Assembly (NCBI GenBank): GCA_946479125.1
Contig: CAMLET010000236.1
Location: 1 to 5,742, forward strand
Origin: an uncultured Flavobacteriales bacterium
Lineage (GTDB): Bacteria; Bacteroidota; Bacteroidia; Flavobacteriales; Crocinitomicaceae
DNA: 5,742 nt
Direction: 5' to 3'
The position numbers and the translations under genes are program-made. A model generated the notes under the pieces. The model was not told the origin of the DNA. It did no database searches and saw only the letters and a program-made list of their open reading frames with translations. The stretch's first letter is position 1. Each line of letters starts with the position of its first letter. Positions 1 to 5,742 of the stretch are shown one piece after another.

Positions 1-746
1 GGCGGAACAGGTGGAACCGCAAATTTCATGATGATTACATTTTCATTCTTCGGAATCCATTTTAACCACGCAGCTGCATGTGCATATCCGTTTCCGGAAT
101 ACACCTGATAATTTTGAAATAGTTTCGGATTCGCATTAAAATGAATGCTTCCTTTACCTGATTTCACATAGAACGCCGTTGGTTTATCTACAGCGAACAT
201 GTAAGCTCTGTAATTGGTGTCTTTGATTGCTTGTTTATTGTACAACGACCAATCGTCGTAAATGGTATCGTTTTGATAAACCGTACAGTAACGTAAAGAA
301 GTGTCACCTACCCATTGGAAGAACTTGTCGTTGTATTCCAGGTAAAATGCTCCATTGTCAAAGTATCGGTCGTAAAAAGTTTGATTCACTTTTTCATAAG
401 ACAGAAGCATTGTTGCTCCGGAATCGATATACTTTTTGATGGATTTAAAGTTCTTCTCAGGCATGTAAAACACATCACCAATGAATATGAAGGTAGCCGT
501 TTCCTTGTTTTTGATTTGAGGAAGCTGGTTGTAGTGATCTACTATGAAAACAGAATCTTTCGTGTGTTTTTGGATCAGACTTTTCAAAAGTCCAAGATCT
601 TGTGGTTCTTTTGAGCGGAAATCGTATTTGGTTGTCCAGTTAGAATAGGTTTCTTCTTTCTTACCTGCGTCACCACCGAACACCAAAAGAAGGAGTAGTA
701 CAAATACTACCAGTGAGAACAACGCTATGATAACTTTCCTATTCAT
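1..746 (-). CDS. DUF4350-type membrane-anchored protein (N-terminal 248 codons, C terminus beyond left edge)
   Basis: The gene reads from ATG at 746 without a stop to the left edge, so only the N-terminal part is present. Seen: a short basic N terminus (MNRK), one membrane span at about residues 4-24 with no cleavage site, then a soluble domain. That domain has the landmarks of DUF4350 proteins: Asn-Trp at 36-37 after the anchor, a beta strand FIFIGDVF (86-93) followed by a helix and strand IDSGATMLLS (107-116) like the 'fV..GG.lli' part of the family, and GSIHFNANPKLFQNY (about 199-213) followed by a Trp-rich helix ending at Pro 232, like the 'G.i.l.s.P..ftN' segment. Known of the family: about 400 residues, encoded next to DUF4129, MoxR and DUF58 genes, function unknown. 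The ATG overlaps the stop of the preceding gene by one base (TAATG), which suggests translational coupling. The missing part should hold a second membrane span. The family call rests on motif memory and context, not on a search. Confidence 0.8.
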   Translation of the reverse strand, partial: MNRKVIIALFSLVVFVLLLLLVFGGDAGKKEETYSNWTTKYDFRSKEPQDLGLLKSLIQKHTKDSVFIVDHYNQLPQIKNKETATFIFIGDVFYMPEKNFKSIKKYIDSGATMLLSYEKVNQTFYDRYFDNGAFYLEYNDKFFQWVGDTSLRYCTVYQNDTIYDDWSLYNKQAIKDTNYRAYMFAVDKPTAFYVKSGKGSIHFNANPKLFQNYQVYSGNGYAHAAAWLKWIPKNENVIIMKFAVPPVP

Positions 747-1684
747 TACAATCGTTCCAATTCTTTATATGCTGAATTCAATGCAGGCAGCATGGAATAA
801 TACGCGTCTTTATCAATGGCATAATCACCGTACCAAACAATGTCGTACTGAGCTACAATTTGTTCAAATGCATCTAAACCTGGTTTTCCCTGCATTTCAA
901 TAATGTAGTGCATGTTGGTTTTCTCTTTCTTCCAGAAAAGCAGTTTGCGAGACAATAGTTCTTTCATTGCAAAAAGGAAGTAGATACGCACACATTCCTT
1001 GTAATCTCCGTCTTTTTCTGCCTCGTCCAAACGCATTTCCAATTCTGTTTTCGAAATGGTTTCGGGGTTCAGATTTTCTTCAAGCGGAGTAAACGGAATG
1101 GTCTTTTCTCCCGGCTTAATATTCGAAAGAATTAAATACAGAATAAATACGCCAAGAAGAATGAGGATGATAATTCCTATGACTTTCCAGAAGCTTCCGT
1201 CTACCTCGTTAGAATCATAGTTCTGTGAAGATGAACTGCTTTGTTGCTGTTGCTGCTGTTGCTGCTCTTCTTCAGTAGAATATTCTTCATCCGGAATGTC
1301 GGCCGGTTCAGGTTCTACAATGTTGGGATCTCTCTTGATCTTTCCATTTTTACTTCCTCTGTGATAATTGGGAGGAACCTGTTTCCCTTGTTGGATTTGT
1401 CTTGGTGTATAAGATCTACCTTGATAAGGAGTGAAATTCGAAGGTCCGGAAGATGAGCCTGATCTAGACGATCCGGAACCGCTGCTATAGCTGTTTCTAT
1501 TGATATCAACTGGACTTTTATAGTTTCCGGGTTTTGGACCAAGATAATCCTTATTTTTTTCGTAGCCAACCTTTTCGTGTTGCGACCTCCATTCCTTTTT
1601 AACAGCAGTTGTTTTTGGCTTTTTTTGAGCCACAACCGATATTGCAAGAAAGCAAAAAACAATATTTAAGATAAGCTTAGTCAA
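746..1684 (-). CDS. DUF4129-like single-pass membrane protein with Ser/Gly/Gln-rich outer region, TTG start
   Basis: 312 residues. Seen in order: a signal peptide (1-19, cleavage expected before Gln20); a basic and Tyr/Pro-rich stretch; a Ser/Gly-rich stretch (65-80); an acidic stretch (about 124-140); eight Gln (141-148) followed by a Ser run; a membrane span at about 166-187; and a C-terminal domain at about 212-312. The C-terminal domain carries Arg233-Ile-Tyr, then WKKEKTN (251-257), Tyr260 and WYGDY (284-288). These match the DUF4129 pattern of a helix with R..Y, a Trp near a K-T-N motif, and a late Y-G. With a cleaved signal peptide, the low-complexity part would be periplasmic and DUF4129 cytoplasmic. 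The start is TTG at 1684, because an in-frame TAG lies two codons upstream and the first in-frame ATG is codon 217. It overlaps the SpoIIM-like gene by 8 bases and the next gene by 1, so all three are probably one transcript. Specific function unknown. Confidence 0.82.
   Translation of the reverse strand: MTKLILNIVFCFLAISVVAQKKPKTTAVKKEWRSQHEKVGYEKNKDYLGPKPGNYKSPVDINRNSYSSGSGSSRSGSSSGPSNFTPYQGRSYTPRQIQQGKQVPPNYHRGSKNGKIKRDPNIVEPEPADIPDEEYSTEEEQQQQQQQQSSSSSQNYDSNEVDGSFWKVIGIIILILLGVFILYLILSNIKPGEKTIPFTPLEENLNPETISKTELEMRLDEAEKDGDYKECVRIYFLFAMKELLSRKLLFWKKEKTNMHYIIEMQGKPGLDAFEQIVAQYDIVWYGDYAIDKDAYYSMLPALNSAYKELERL
1241..1264 (-). repeat. Poly-glutamine codon tract (Q8) in the DUF4129-like gene
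   Basis: Eight consecutive Gln codons (residues 141-148) written as a mixture of CAG and CAA, followed by a run of Ser codons. It forms part of a low-complexity linker between the acidic stretch and the membrane span. The mixed codons mean it is not a pure trinucleotide repeat, and any slippage by whole units would keep the frame. Confidence 0.75.
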
Positions 1685-3596
1685 AATCTATTTTTGTTTC
1701 CTGGTGTTTCTTGCGTTTACCAAATTTCTCGAATTCTTTTCTTAAACCGAAAGAGGTTTCCTGCTCACGAACCGTAAAATACTGGAAGCCCAACATCATA
1801 ATAAACAACGGCATGGTAAAGAAGATGAAGAGTACATAAACTACTTCACGTACTATGTTCGCCGGAACCATGAAATTGTCGGTATAATTTCGTGCAATGT
1901 AAGACACGAATTGGGACAGCATATCCAGAAAATCCGGATACATTGGTTCTCTTAAGAAATAGTTGTCTTCGTAGCTATAGAAACCTGCAATTACCTGTGC
2001 AAAAAGTAGAATGATGAATGACATCAACAGCGTAACAAGTAACAACGTTCCGTAAGATCTTGTACCAAAAGCAAATCCGTCGCGCAGATTTCTCAAAAAT
2101 CCATTTTCGCCTAAAGAAGTTGAAACCCCAGTAAGAATGAACAATGGGATTGAAAACATTAATATGAATAGGAAACCGTATGGAACAAAGAACAAAATAA
2201 GTGATAGGAGAATGGTTCCAACGTAAACCATTGGCAGTTTTCTATAATTGAAAACAATCATTTCCTTAATGGTATATCCCTTTTGTCGGGTTAATCCAAA
2301 CACGGTGGTTGTCATTAACTGTGCAACTACGATTGTCCAACCAAAAATGGCAATGTAATCAGTATCATACCTTAAATGTGTTCCGGTAATGAGCTCTGTT
2401 AAATATTGCCACTCATATGGAAACTTGTTGTTTAGATCGGCACCATAAGTAGTGTTTTGAAGAATCATTACCCCAATAATTATAGGGAAAGAAATGATGG
2501 CATTTGCTTTAAATATCTTCCAGATGTGTACTCTGTAGTAAGAGAATGAGTCCGTAAATAATTCGGCAAACGTTCTCACTTTATTCAGATTGAACACATT
2601 CTTAAAGTTGCGAATAGGCGGATCACTTTCGTGCACCAAATGCGGATTTTTTCGCGCAACTATGATCGGATAAATGATGTAGTAGAAGATAATGAGTGCA
2701 AAACTGAAGGTAATCAATAGCCATTTCGACCAATCGCTTAAGGTGCTGTAATTTCTGGTAACATAACCTTCCAACCATCCAGCCATAATGAAGAACGGAA
2801 TAAGGCTGAGCATGATCTTGATTCCACGTTTTGCCGCAAATTGCAAACTTTGCAATCGTGTATAAGATCCCGGGAACATGATTCCGTTTCCTAAGGTTAG
2901 TCCGGCACCACAGGCAATTACAATGGCACTGATCTCAAAAGCTCCGTGAATCCAAATCGTAAGAAAGGAAACCATCATCCAACCTTTGATGTAGAAGTAA
3001 GATTGAAACGCTCCAAGCATCACAGAGTTCTTCATCAACATGATATGCGTTCCAATTCCGAAAATGATTCCGAAGATGAATGACATAAACGCCACCCGGA
3101 TGTTATTGATGGTAATATCAATGAACATCGTCATTTGCGGCATTGTTTTGTAAATGGCGAGCGGATCGTTGTTCGCAATGTTTTCGTTTGTTACTTCTAC
3201 ATAACGACCACTCAACACCACTTTCGCAAAATCAGGATTGTTGATCGTGGTTATAGCTCCAATGGCAATCCAGAAAAGTGCAACAATGAGTGCAAAAAAC
3301 ATTGTTTTACGTGCACGATAAATTTCCAAAGGAATGGAAACGCGCCATGCTGTGATCAGTTTACGTAAAGATTCGCTTCTTTCCTGGTGAACCAGGTTGT
3401 GAATACTTTGCGCCAATTGATTAAGGTACACACGAACTGTTCGTTTGTTGTAGAACGTTTGGGCGTAACTAAGATCGTCGGTAATATCCGTATACAAGTC
3501 AGAAAGCGTCTCGGGTTCGGACGATTCACTAGAAGCCATTTGCTGAAATTTCAGCCACTTCTTCTTATTCTGCTCGATGAAGGAAGTTTCTTTCAT
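1677..3596 (-). CDS. SpoIIM (stage II sporulation protein M) family membrane protein with extra C-terminal membrane module
   Basis: 639 residues. Seen: a soluble N-terminal part with the family signature FIEQNKKKW (6-14), LSDLYTDITDDLSYAQTFY (31-49) and YLNQLAQSIH (57-66). Membrane spans follow at about 98-118, 165-187, 200-216, 219-240, 260-278 and 291-313, including NNIRVAF (164-170), GIIFGIGTH (176-184) and HGAFEISAIVIACGAGL (217-233), the most typical SpoIIM motifs. Family members of this type in Bacteroidota are, from memory, about 320-330 residues, which corresponds to residues 1-340. Residues 341-639 form a second unit with about six more spans (363-380, 413-433, 455-475, 476-495, 514-537, 583-605) and a basic tail; I do not recognise it. 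It may be a fused neighbour or an extension specific to this lineage. Start: ATG at 3596, giving the conserved N terminus directly. It is first in the operon. Known role of the family outside spore formers: unclear, probably an inner-membrane part of a MoxR/DUF58-linked system. Confidence 0.9.
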   Translation of the reverse strand: MKETSFIEQNKKKWLKFQQMASSESSEPETLSDLYTDITDDLSYAQTFYNKRTVRVYLNQLAQSIHNLVHQERSESLRKLITAWRVSIPLEIYRARKTMFFALIVALFWIAIGAITTINNPDFAKVVLSGRYVEVTNENIANNDPLAIYKTMPQMTMFIDITINNIRVAFMSFIFGIIFGIGTHIMLMKNSVMLGAFQSYFYIKGWMMVSFLTIWIHGAFEISAIVIACGAGLTLGNGIMFPGSYTRLQSLQFAAKRGIKIMLSLIPFFIMAGWLEGYVTRNYSTLSDWSKWLLITFSFALIIFYYIIYPIIVARKNPHLVHESDPPIRNFKNVFNLNKVRTFAELFTDSFSYYRVHIWKIFKANAIISFPIIIGVMILQNTTYGADLNNKFPYEWQYLTELITGTHLRYDTDYIAIFGWTIVVAQLMTTTVFGLTRQKGYTIKEMIVFNYRKLPMVYVGTILLSLILFFVPYGFLFILMFSIPLFILTGVSTSLGENGFLRNLRDGFAFGTRSYGTLLLVTLLMSFIILLFAQVIAGFYSYEDNYFLREPMYPDFLDMLSQFVSYIARNYTDNFMVPANIVREVVYVLFIFFTMPLFIMMLGFQYFTVREQETSFGLRKEFEKFGKRKKHQETKIDFD

Positions 3597-3772
3597 GGGG
3601 ATTGTGGCTTAAAAATATTGTTTTTTCGGTAGGTAGGGTATTTCTGTGGAAAAATAAATTGCATCTATAGTTAAGTGTCAGGTTTTCCTGCATTTATTTT
3701 TCTTGCTGTTTTTCAGTAAACGTAAATACCTTACGATCTACGCAGATACCTTTGTGTTCACAACTAAATAAA
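3597..3772. other. Divergent intergenic region upstream of the SpoIIM-like operon
   Basis: This stretch separates the minus-strand operon from the plus-strand genes and must hold the operon promoter, unless transcription enters from further right. On the minus strand I see only imperfect -7 matches (TATTTTTC at 3656-3649 and TATTTTTA at 3619-3612), neither with a TTG about 20 bases upstream, so no minus-strand promoter is assigned. A short perfect inverted repeat, CAGG-TTTT-CCTG, lies at 3679-3690. No gene or RNA was recognised. Together with 3773-3905, the whole gap between the two large genes is 309 bases. Confidence 0.6.
3721..3754 (+). promoter_or_regulatory. Candidate promoter -7 element (TACCTTTG) with small dyads upstream
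   Basis: TACCTTTG at 3747-3754 is a perfect match to the Bacteroidota -7 consensus TAnnTTTG and lies 18 bases before the ATG at 3773. No TTG is found at the expected position about 20 bases upstream, so the -33 half is missing. That space instead holds an inverted repeat, CGTAA-N5-TTACG (3721-3735), and a second one, ATCT-N4-AGAT (3736-3747). ATACCTT also occurs twice, exactly 20 bases apart (3726 and 3746). These could be an activator or repressor site, but short dyads of this size arise easily by chance. Confidence 0.4.
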
Positions 3773-3850
3773 ATGAGAGGTTTGTTGAGTTTTTTATTTA
3801 CTGTGCAATTTTTTGCTCAAAATGTTAAAATTCAAAAACTCCTTGTTTAA
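3773..3850 (+). CDS. Possible 25-residue ORF consisting of a signal peptide and a short tail
   Basis: ATG at 3773 to TAA at 3848-3850. The product reads as a short basic start (MRG), a hydrophobic core LLSFLFTVQFF, and a signal-peptidase-like site FFA before Gln16, which is a common ending in Bacteroidota. Only ten residues follow (QNVKIQKLLV). It lies 18 bases downstream of a perfect TAnnTTTG element. Three readings are possible: a very small secreted peptide, a leader ORF affecting the outer-membrane gene downstream, or the stump of a secreted-protein gene cut by a stop. Reading on in frame past the stop gives 14 more codons and another stop, so no longer gene is hidden there. It is not in frame with the gene at 3906. 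Nothing but composition and position supports it. Confidence 0.3.
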   Translation: MRGLLSFLFTVQFFAQNVKIQKLLV

Positions 3851-3873
3851 CATTTTTTTAGACGTTACTTTTA
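3843..3873 (+). promoter_or_regulatory. Candidate promoter for the outer-membrane protein gene
   Basis: A TTG at 3843-3845 (read T-T-G) is followed after 20 bases by TACTTTTA (3866-3873), one base off the Bacteroidota -7 consensus TAnnTTTG. The spacing fits the usual 19-21 bases. Transcription would begin near 3880, giving a leader of about 25 bases before the ATG at 3906, or about 65 before the alternative GTG at 3945. Confidence 0.35.
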
Positions 3874-3897
3874 CGCCTTCAACACCAAACACTAAAT

Positions 3898-3929
3898 TAA
3901 TTTTAATGGAGACCAGCCACTTAAAATTA
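3898..3929 (+). promoter_or_regulatory. Inverted repeat (12-bp stem, one bulge) enclosing the annotated start codon
   Basis: Bases 3898-3909 pair with 3917-3929, leaving C3920 as a single bulge and a 7-base loop (AGACCAG). The ATG at 3906-3908 is fully within the stem. Nine of the pairs are A-T on the outer side; the inner three are T-A, G-C, G-C. In RNA this could hide the start codon and reduce initiation, or it may mean that translation really begins at the GTG at 3945. As DNA it could also be an operator. The stem is AT-rich, so its stability is modest. Confidence 0.45.
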
Positions 3930-5742
3930 CAACCGTTATTCTTAGTGAATGCTCGATTAATATTAATCGTTTCTTTCACTTGTTTTGGTTTTTTATCCTG
4001 GTCACAAGTCCCTTTTATTTCTTTCGGAACAACCACTTTGGGGATTGGAACTACCAGTGGAATTCAACCAAATTATCGTTCCGGTGAAGGTGGTAACTTT
4101 ATATATACGACTCTTCAACAAGATCTTTCAATAAAAGGAATTCCTTTTCAGCTAATTGGAAGATGGTCCAATGAACCTTATATTTCTGGTAGAGCAAGCT
4201 TCTTCCGTTTTTCTTATCAGGGGAAACAGTTTCAGCGGCAGCAAATAGATTCACTTGCATTTAAATTGAAGAAACTGGAAGTTGAAAAACAACTTAAACA
4301 GGAAGAATTGTATGCCTTGGAAGGAAAGCTGGGTTATATGCATTTCGTGATGTATGAACAACCTCAGTTAGATACATTTTCCAAACCAATTTTTTCTCTT
4401 CCCGATTCCATTCTTATGAGTTTGCCTGAAGGGTCTCTGCCAGATTTTGAAGGGCTTTCGCCACTTCAACGCTCTATGGCTCTTGCAACTAAAGCAGTTG
4501 AACTAAAGCAGATGGAAATAAATGGAATAGATTCATCCATGTTTAAGATCAACAAAGATTATGCTGAGATGGGGGTGGGGAAATTCAGTCATTTTTTTGA
4601 TGGAATTTCTCGTTTTGATGTTGGGTTGTCTTCACTTCCTTCTGCACATTTCTCAAACAACGCTATTCCAATTCAAGGAATTCGATTGAGAGGAAAATAC
4701 CAGGACTGGACATACAATTTAGCGGCTGGCTTAACAGTTCCCAATCAGTTGTTTTCGAATCAAACCTTGGATCAGGTGTTGAATAATACGGCGAATCTAT
4801 TTAATCTTTCCAATTTCTACCAAGTGAATACCACGCGTTTTGCGAGCGCAGCCAGTTTGGAATACGGTGAAGTGGATAAGAACTCATTGTTTATTGAGGA
4901 GTTTTATACTGGCCCTGCATTTGAAGGAATTCATCCTGTTAAATCTTCTGGAACATCTAATGCTGTAAATATGGGTGGCAATTATACCCCGAAATTTGCC
5001 GAAAATCTGACAATTTCCGGAACAATCGGTTATTCTGTGAACTTTGATGATTCAGTTAAAACTTCTGCTATAGATCGTTTGTCCACTTCTGCCGGATTGA
5101 AGTATCGATGGCTAAAAGCGCGAGGTGAGTTTGCTGCAAAATATAAGGAAATCGGTTCGGCTTATAATGGATTTGCTCAGGGAATTTATATCAGCGGGAC
5201 CAAACACCTTGAGTCTTCTTACAGACAAGGAATTGGTAGTCGATTGGTAATGAAATTAACCGGAATGCATGATGAGTTTGCAAACCAGGACAGTTTGGTG
5301 CGTGTTTCCACAATTGATCAGGGGACGTTGGATCTGACCTTGAAATTGGGGAGCCGCTCGCTTGTTTATGGCTCAGGGACATTATTAACAACGGATGTGA
5401 CTGGTCAGGGAAATTACAGCTATCTCCTTCGTTCCGGAATCCGTCTGGATAAAGTTCTTGAAGACTGTATCTGGGAAAATCAGATGGAGGGATCTTACGC
5501 AAATATACTTGGTGTTGATTCTACTCAGGAATTGATTCAGGTAAGTGCCAGATCAGGAGTTAGTACTAAACATTGGGGATATTTTATCAAAGGTACTTAT
5601 CAGCAGTTTGTCGGACTTTCAAGAATTTATGGAACCAATGTCATCATTCAGCCGGAATTGAGCTATCGTTATTTAAAATCAACGTTATCGATGACGGGTC
5701 AATACTTGATCAGTGAACAGTTCGGTGAAGATCTTGGGTTTG
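3906..5742 (+). CDS. Secreted, probable outer-membrane beta-barrel protein (N-terminal 612 codons, open at right edge)
   Basis: Seen: an N-terminal signal sequence with hydrophobic core LILIVSFTCFGFL (18-30) and likely cleavage after SWS, before Gln34. A Gly/Thr-rich beta section follows (38-105), then a charged helical segment likely to form a coiled coil (about 107-140, Lys/Glu/Gln/Leu-rich). A second helical stretch, with Met/Lys/Glu, lies at about 186-215. From about 235 to the edge come repeated alternating polar/hydrophobic strands (e.g. 253-277, 366-380, 394-412, 443-455, 470-500, 505-515, 543-566, 579-600) separated by polar turns, as in outer-membrane barrels. I do not recognise the family. 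The ATG at 3906 gives a long leader of 34 residues; an in-frame GTG at 3945 would give NARLILIVSF as a more usual start. It is divergent from the SpoIIM-like operon, so no functional link is implied. A surface transport, adhesion or assembly role is inference only. Confidence 0.75.
   Translation, partial: METSHLKLQPLFLVNARLILIVSFTCFGFLSWSQVPFISFGTTTLGIGTTSGIQPNYRSGEGGNFIYTTLQQDLSIKGIPFQLIGRWSNEPYISGRASFFRFSYQGKQFQRQQIDSLAFKLKKLEVEKQLKQEELYALEGKLGYMHFVMYEQPQLDTFSKPIFSLPDSILMSLPEGSLPDFEGLSPLQRSMALATKAVELKQMEINGIDSSMFKINKDYAEMGVGKFSHFFDGISRFDVGLSSLPSAHFSNNAIPIQGIRLRGKYQDWTYNLAAGLTVPNQLFSNQTLDQVLNNTANLFNLSNFYQVNTTRFASAASLEYGEVDKNSLFIEEFYTGPAFEGIHPVKSSGTSNAVNMGGNYTPKFAENLTISGTIGYSVNFDDSVKTSAIDRLSTSAGLKYRWLKARGEFAAKYKEIGSAYNGFAQGIYISGTKHLESSYRQGIGSRLVMKLTGMHDEFANQDSLVRVSTIDQGTLDLTLKLGSRSLVYGSGTLLTTDVTGQGNYSYLLRSGIRLDKVLEDCIWENQMEGSYANILGVDSTQELIQVSARSGVSTKHWGYFIKGTYQQFVGLSRIYGTNVIIQPELSYRYLKSTLSMTGQYLISEQFGEDLGF
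3954..3969. repeat. Perfect 16-bp palindrome CGATTAATATTAATCG
   Basis: Every base pairs with its partner across the centre at 3961/3962. It lies in the signal-peptide part of the outer-membrane gene, coding for Arg-Leu-Ile-Leu-Ile, 9 bases after the alternative GTG start. It may be a protein-binding site close to the promoter or a chance product of an AT-rich sequence. Confidence 0.5.
4133..4148. repeat. Perfect 16-bp palindrome AAAAGGAATTCCTTTT
   Basis: A complete dyad centred at 4140/4141 inside the outer-membrane gene, coding for Lys-Gly-Ile-Pro-Phe. It has no loop, so it is less likely to act as an RNA hairpin than as a DNA site. No second copy of this sequence was noticed in the window. 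Confidence 0.5.

Noticed and set aside
227..614. Two overlapping plus-strand ORFs of 70 and 99 codons
   Set aside because: They lie antisense to the DUF4350-type gene, show no domain, signal peptide or membrane span, and have no promoter-like sequence.
1241..1264. Gln tract as a phase-variable simple repeat
   Set aside because: CAG and CAA are mixed, so slippage is less likely, and changes by whole codons would not switch the gene off.
1241..1662. Plus-strand ORF of 71 codons starting with a Leu run, and a minus-strand ORF of 115 codons
   Set aside because: Both are other-frame readings of the DUF4129-like gene. The Leu run is the reverse of the poly-Gln tract.
1677..3596. Sporulation role for the SpoIIM-like gene
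   Set aside because: The family is widespread in organisms that do not form spores, and the neighbours (DUF4129, DUF4350) are not sporulation genes.
3135..3632. Plus-strand ORFs of 77 and 81 codons
   Set aside because: They are antisense to the strongly conserved N-terminal half of the SpoIIM-like gene and have no features of their own.
3679..3690. CAGG-TTTT-CCTG hairpin as a terminator
   Set aside because: The stem is only four pairs, and it lies between divergent genes where no transcript needs to end.
3794..4036. Minus-strand ORF of 80 codons
   Set aside because: It runs antisense to the signal-peptide region of the outer-membrane gene and across the AT-rich intergenic region. It is Lys/Asn-rich without any motif.
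5191..5502. Minus-strand ORF of 103 codons
   Set aside because: It is antisense to the barrel region of the outer-membrane gene, whose frame is open throughout. The product is Pro/Ser-rich with no recognisable fold.

Overview
The window looks like chromosome from a member of the Bacteroidota, probably Flavobacteriales and possibly close to Fluviicola/Crocinitomicaceae. This is inferred from the AT-rich bias, signal peptides that end just before a Gln, a TAnnTTTG-type promoter element, weak or absent Shine-Dalgarno sequences, and the gene order SpoIIM-DUF4129-DUF4350. No rRNA, tRNA, CRISPR array, insertion sequence or convincing terminator was seen.

Left two thirds (1-3596, minus strand): a tightly packed operon of three membrane-protein genes, read from right to left. 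First is a 639-residue SpoIIM-family protein that appears to carry a second multi-pass membrane module at its C terminus. It overlaps by 8 bases a DUF4129-like protein that starts with TTG and has a signal peptide, a long Ser/Gly/Gln-rich outer region, one membrane span and a cytoplasmic DUF4129-like domain. This in turn overlaps by one base (TAATG) a DUF4350-type membrane-anchored protein whose C terminus lies beyond the left edge. In related Bacteroidota this set is usually followed by a MoxR-type AAA+ ATPase and a DUF58 protein, so those are expected just outside the left edge. The cluster probably makes an inner-membrane complex driven by the MoxR ATPase. Its exact function is not established, and sporulation is not implied.

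Middle (3597-3905): a 309-base divergent intergenic region. It holds a perfect Bacteroidota -7 element (TACCTTTG, 3747-3754), a possible 25-codon ORF that is essentially a bare signal peptide (3773-3850), and a second candidate promoter (3843-3873).

Right third (3906-5742, plus strand): the first 612 codons of a secreted, probably outer-membrane beta-barrel protein of no family I recognise, open at the right edge. Its annotated ATG lies inside a 12-bp inverted repeat (3898-3929). An in-frame GTG 13 codons downstream gives a more conventional signal peptide. Two perfect 16-bp palindromes lie within its first 250 bases.

The most unusual observations are the double-length SpoIIM protein, the start-codon hairpin with its alternative GTG start, and the signal-peptide-only ORF behind a good promoter. 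Nothing here shows a defence system or mobile element.
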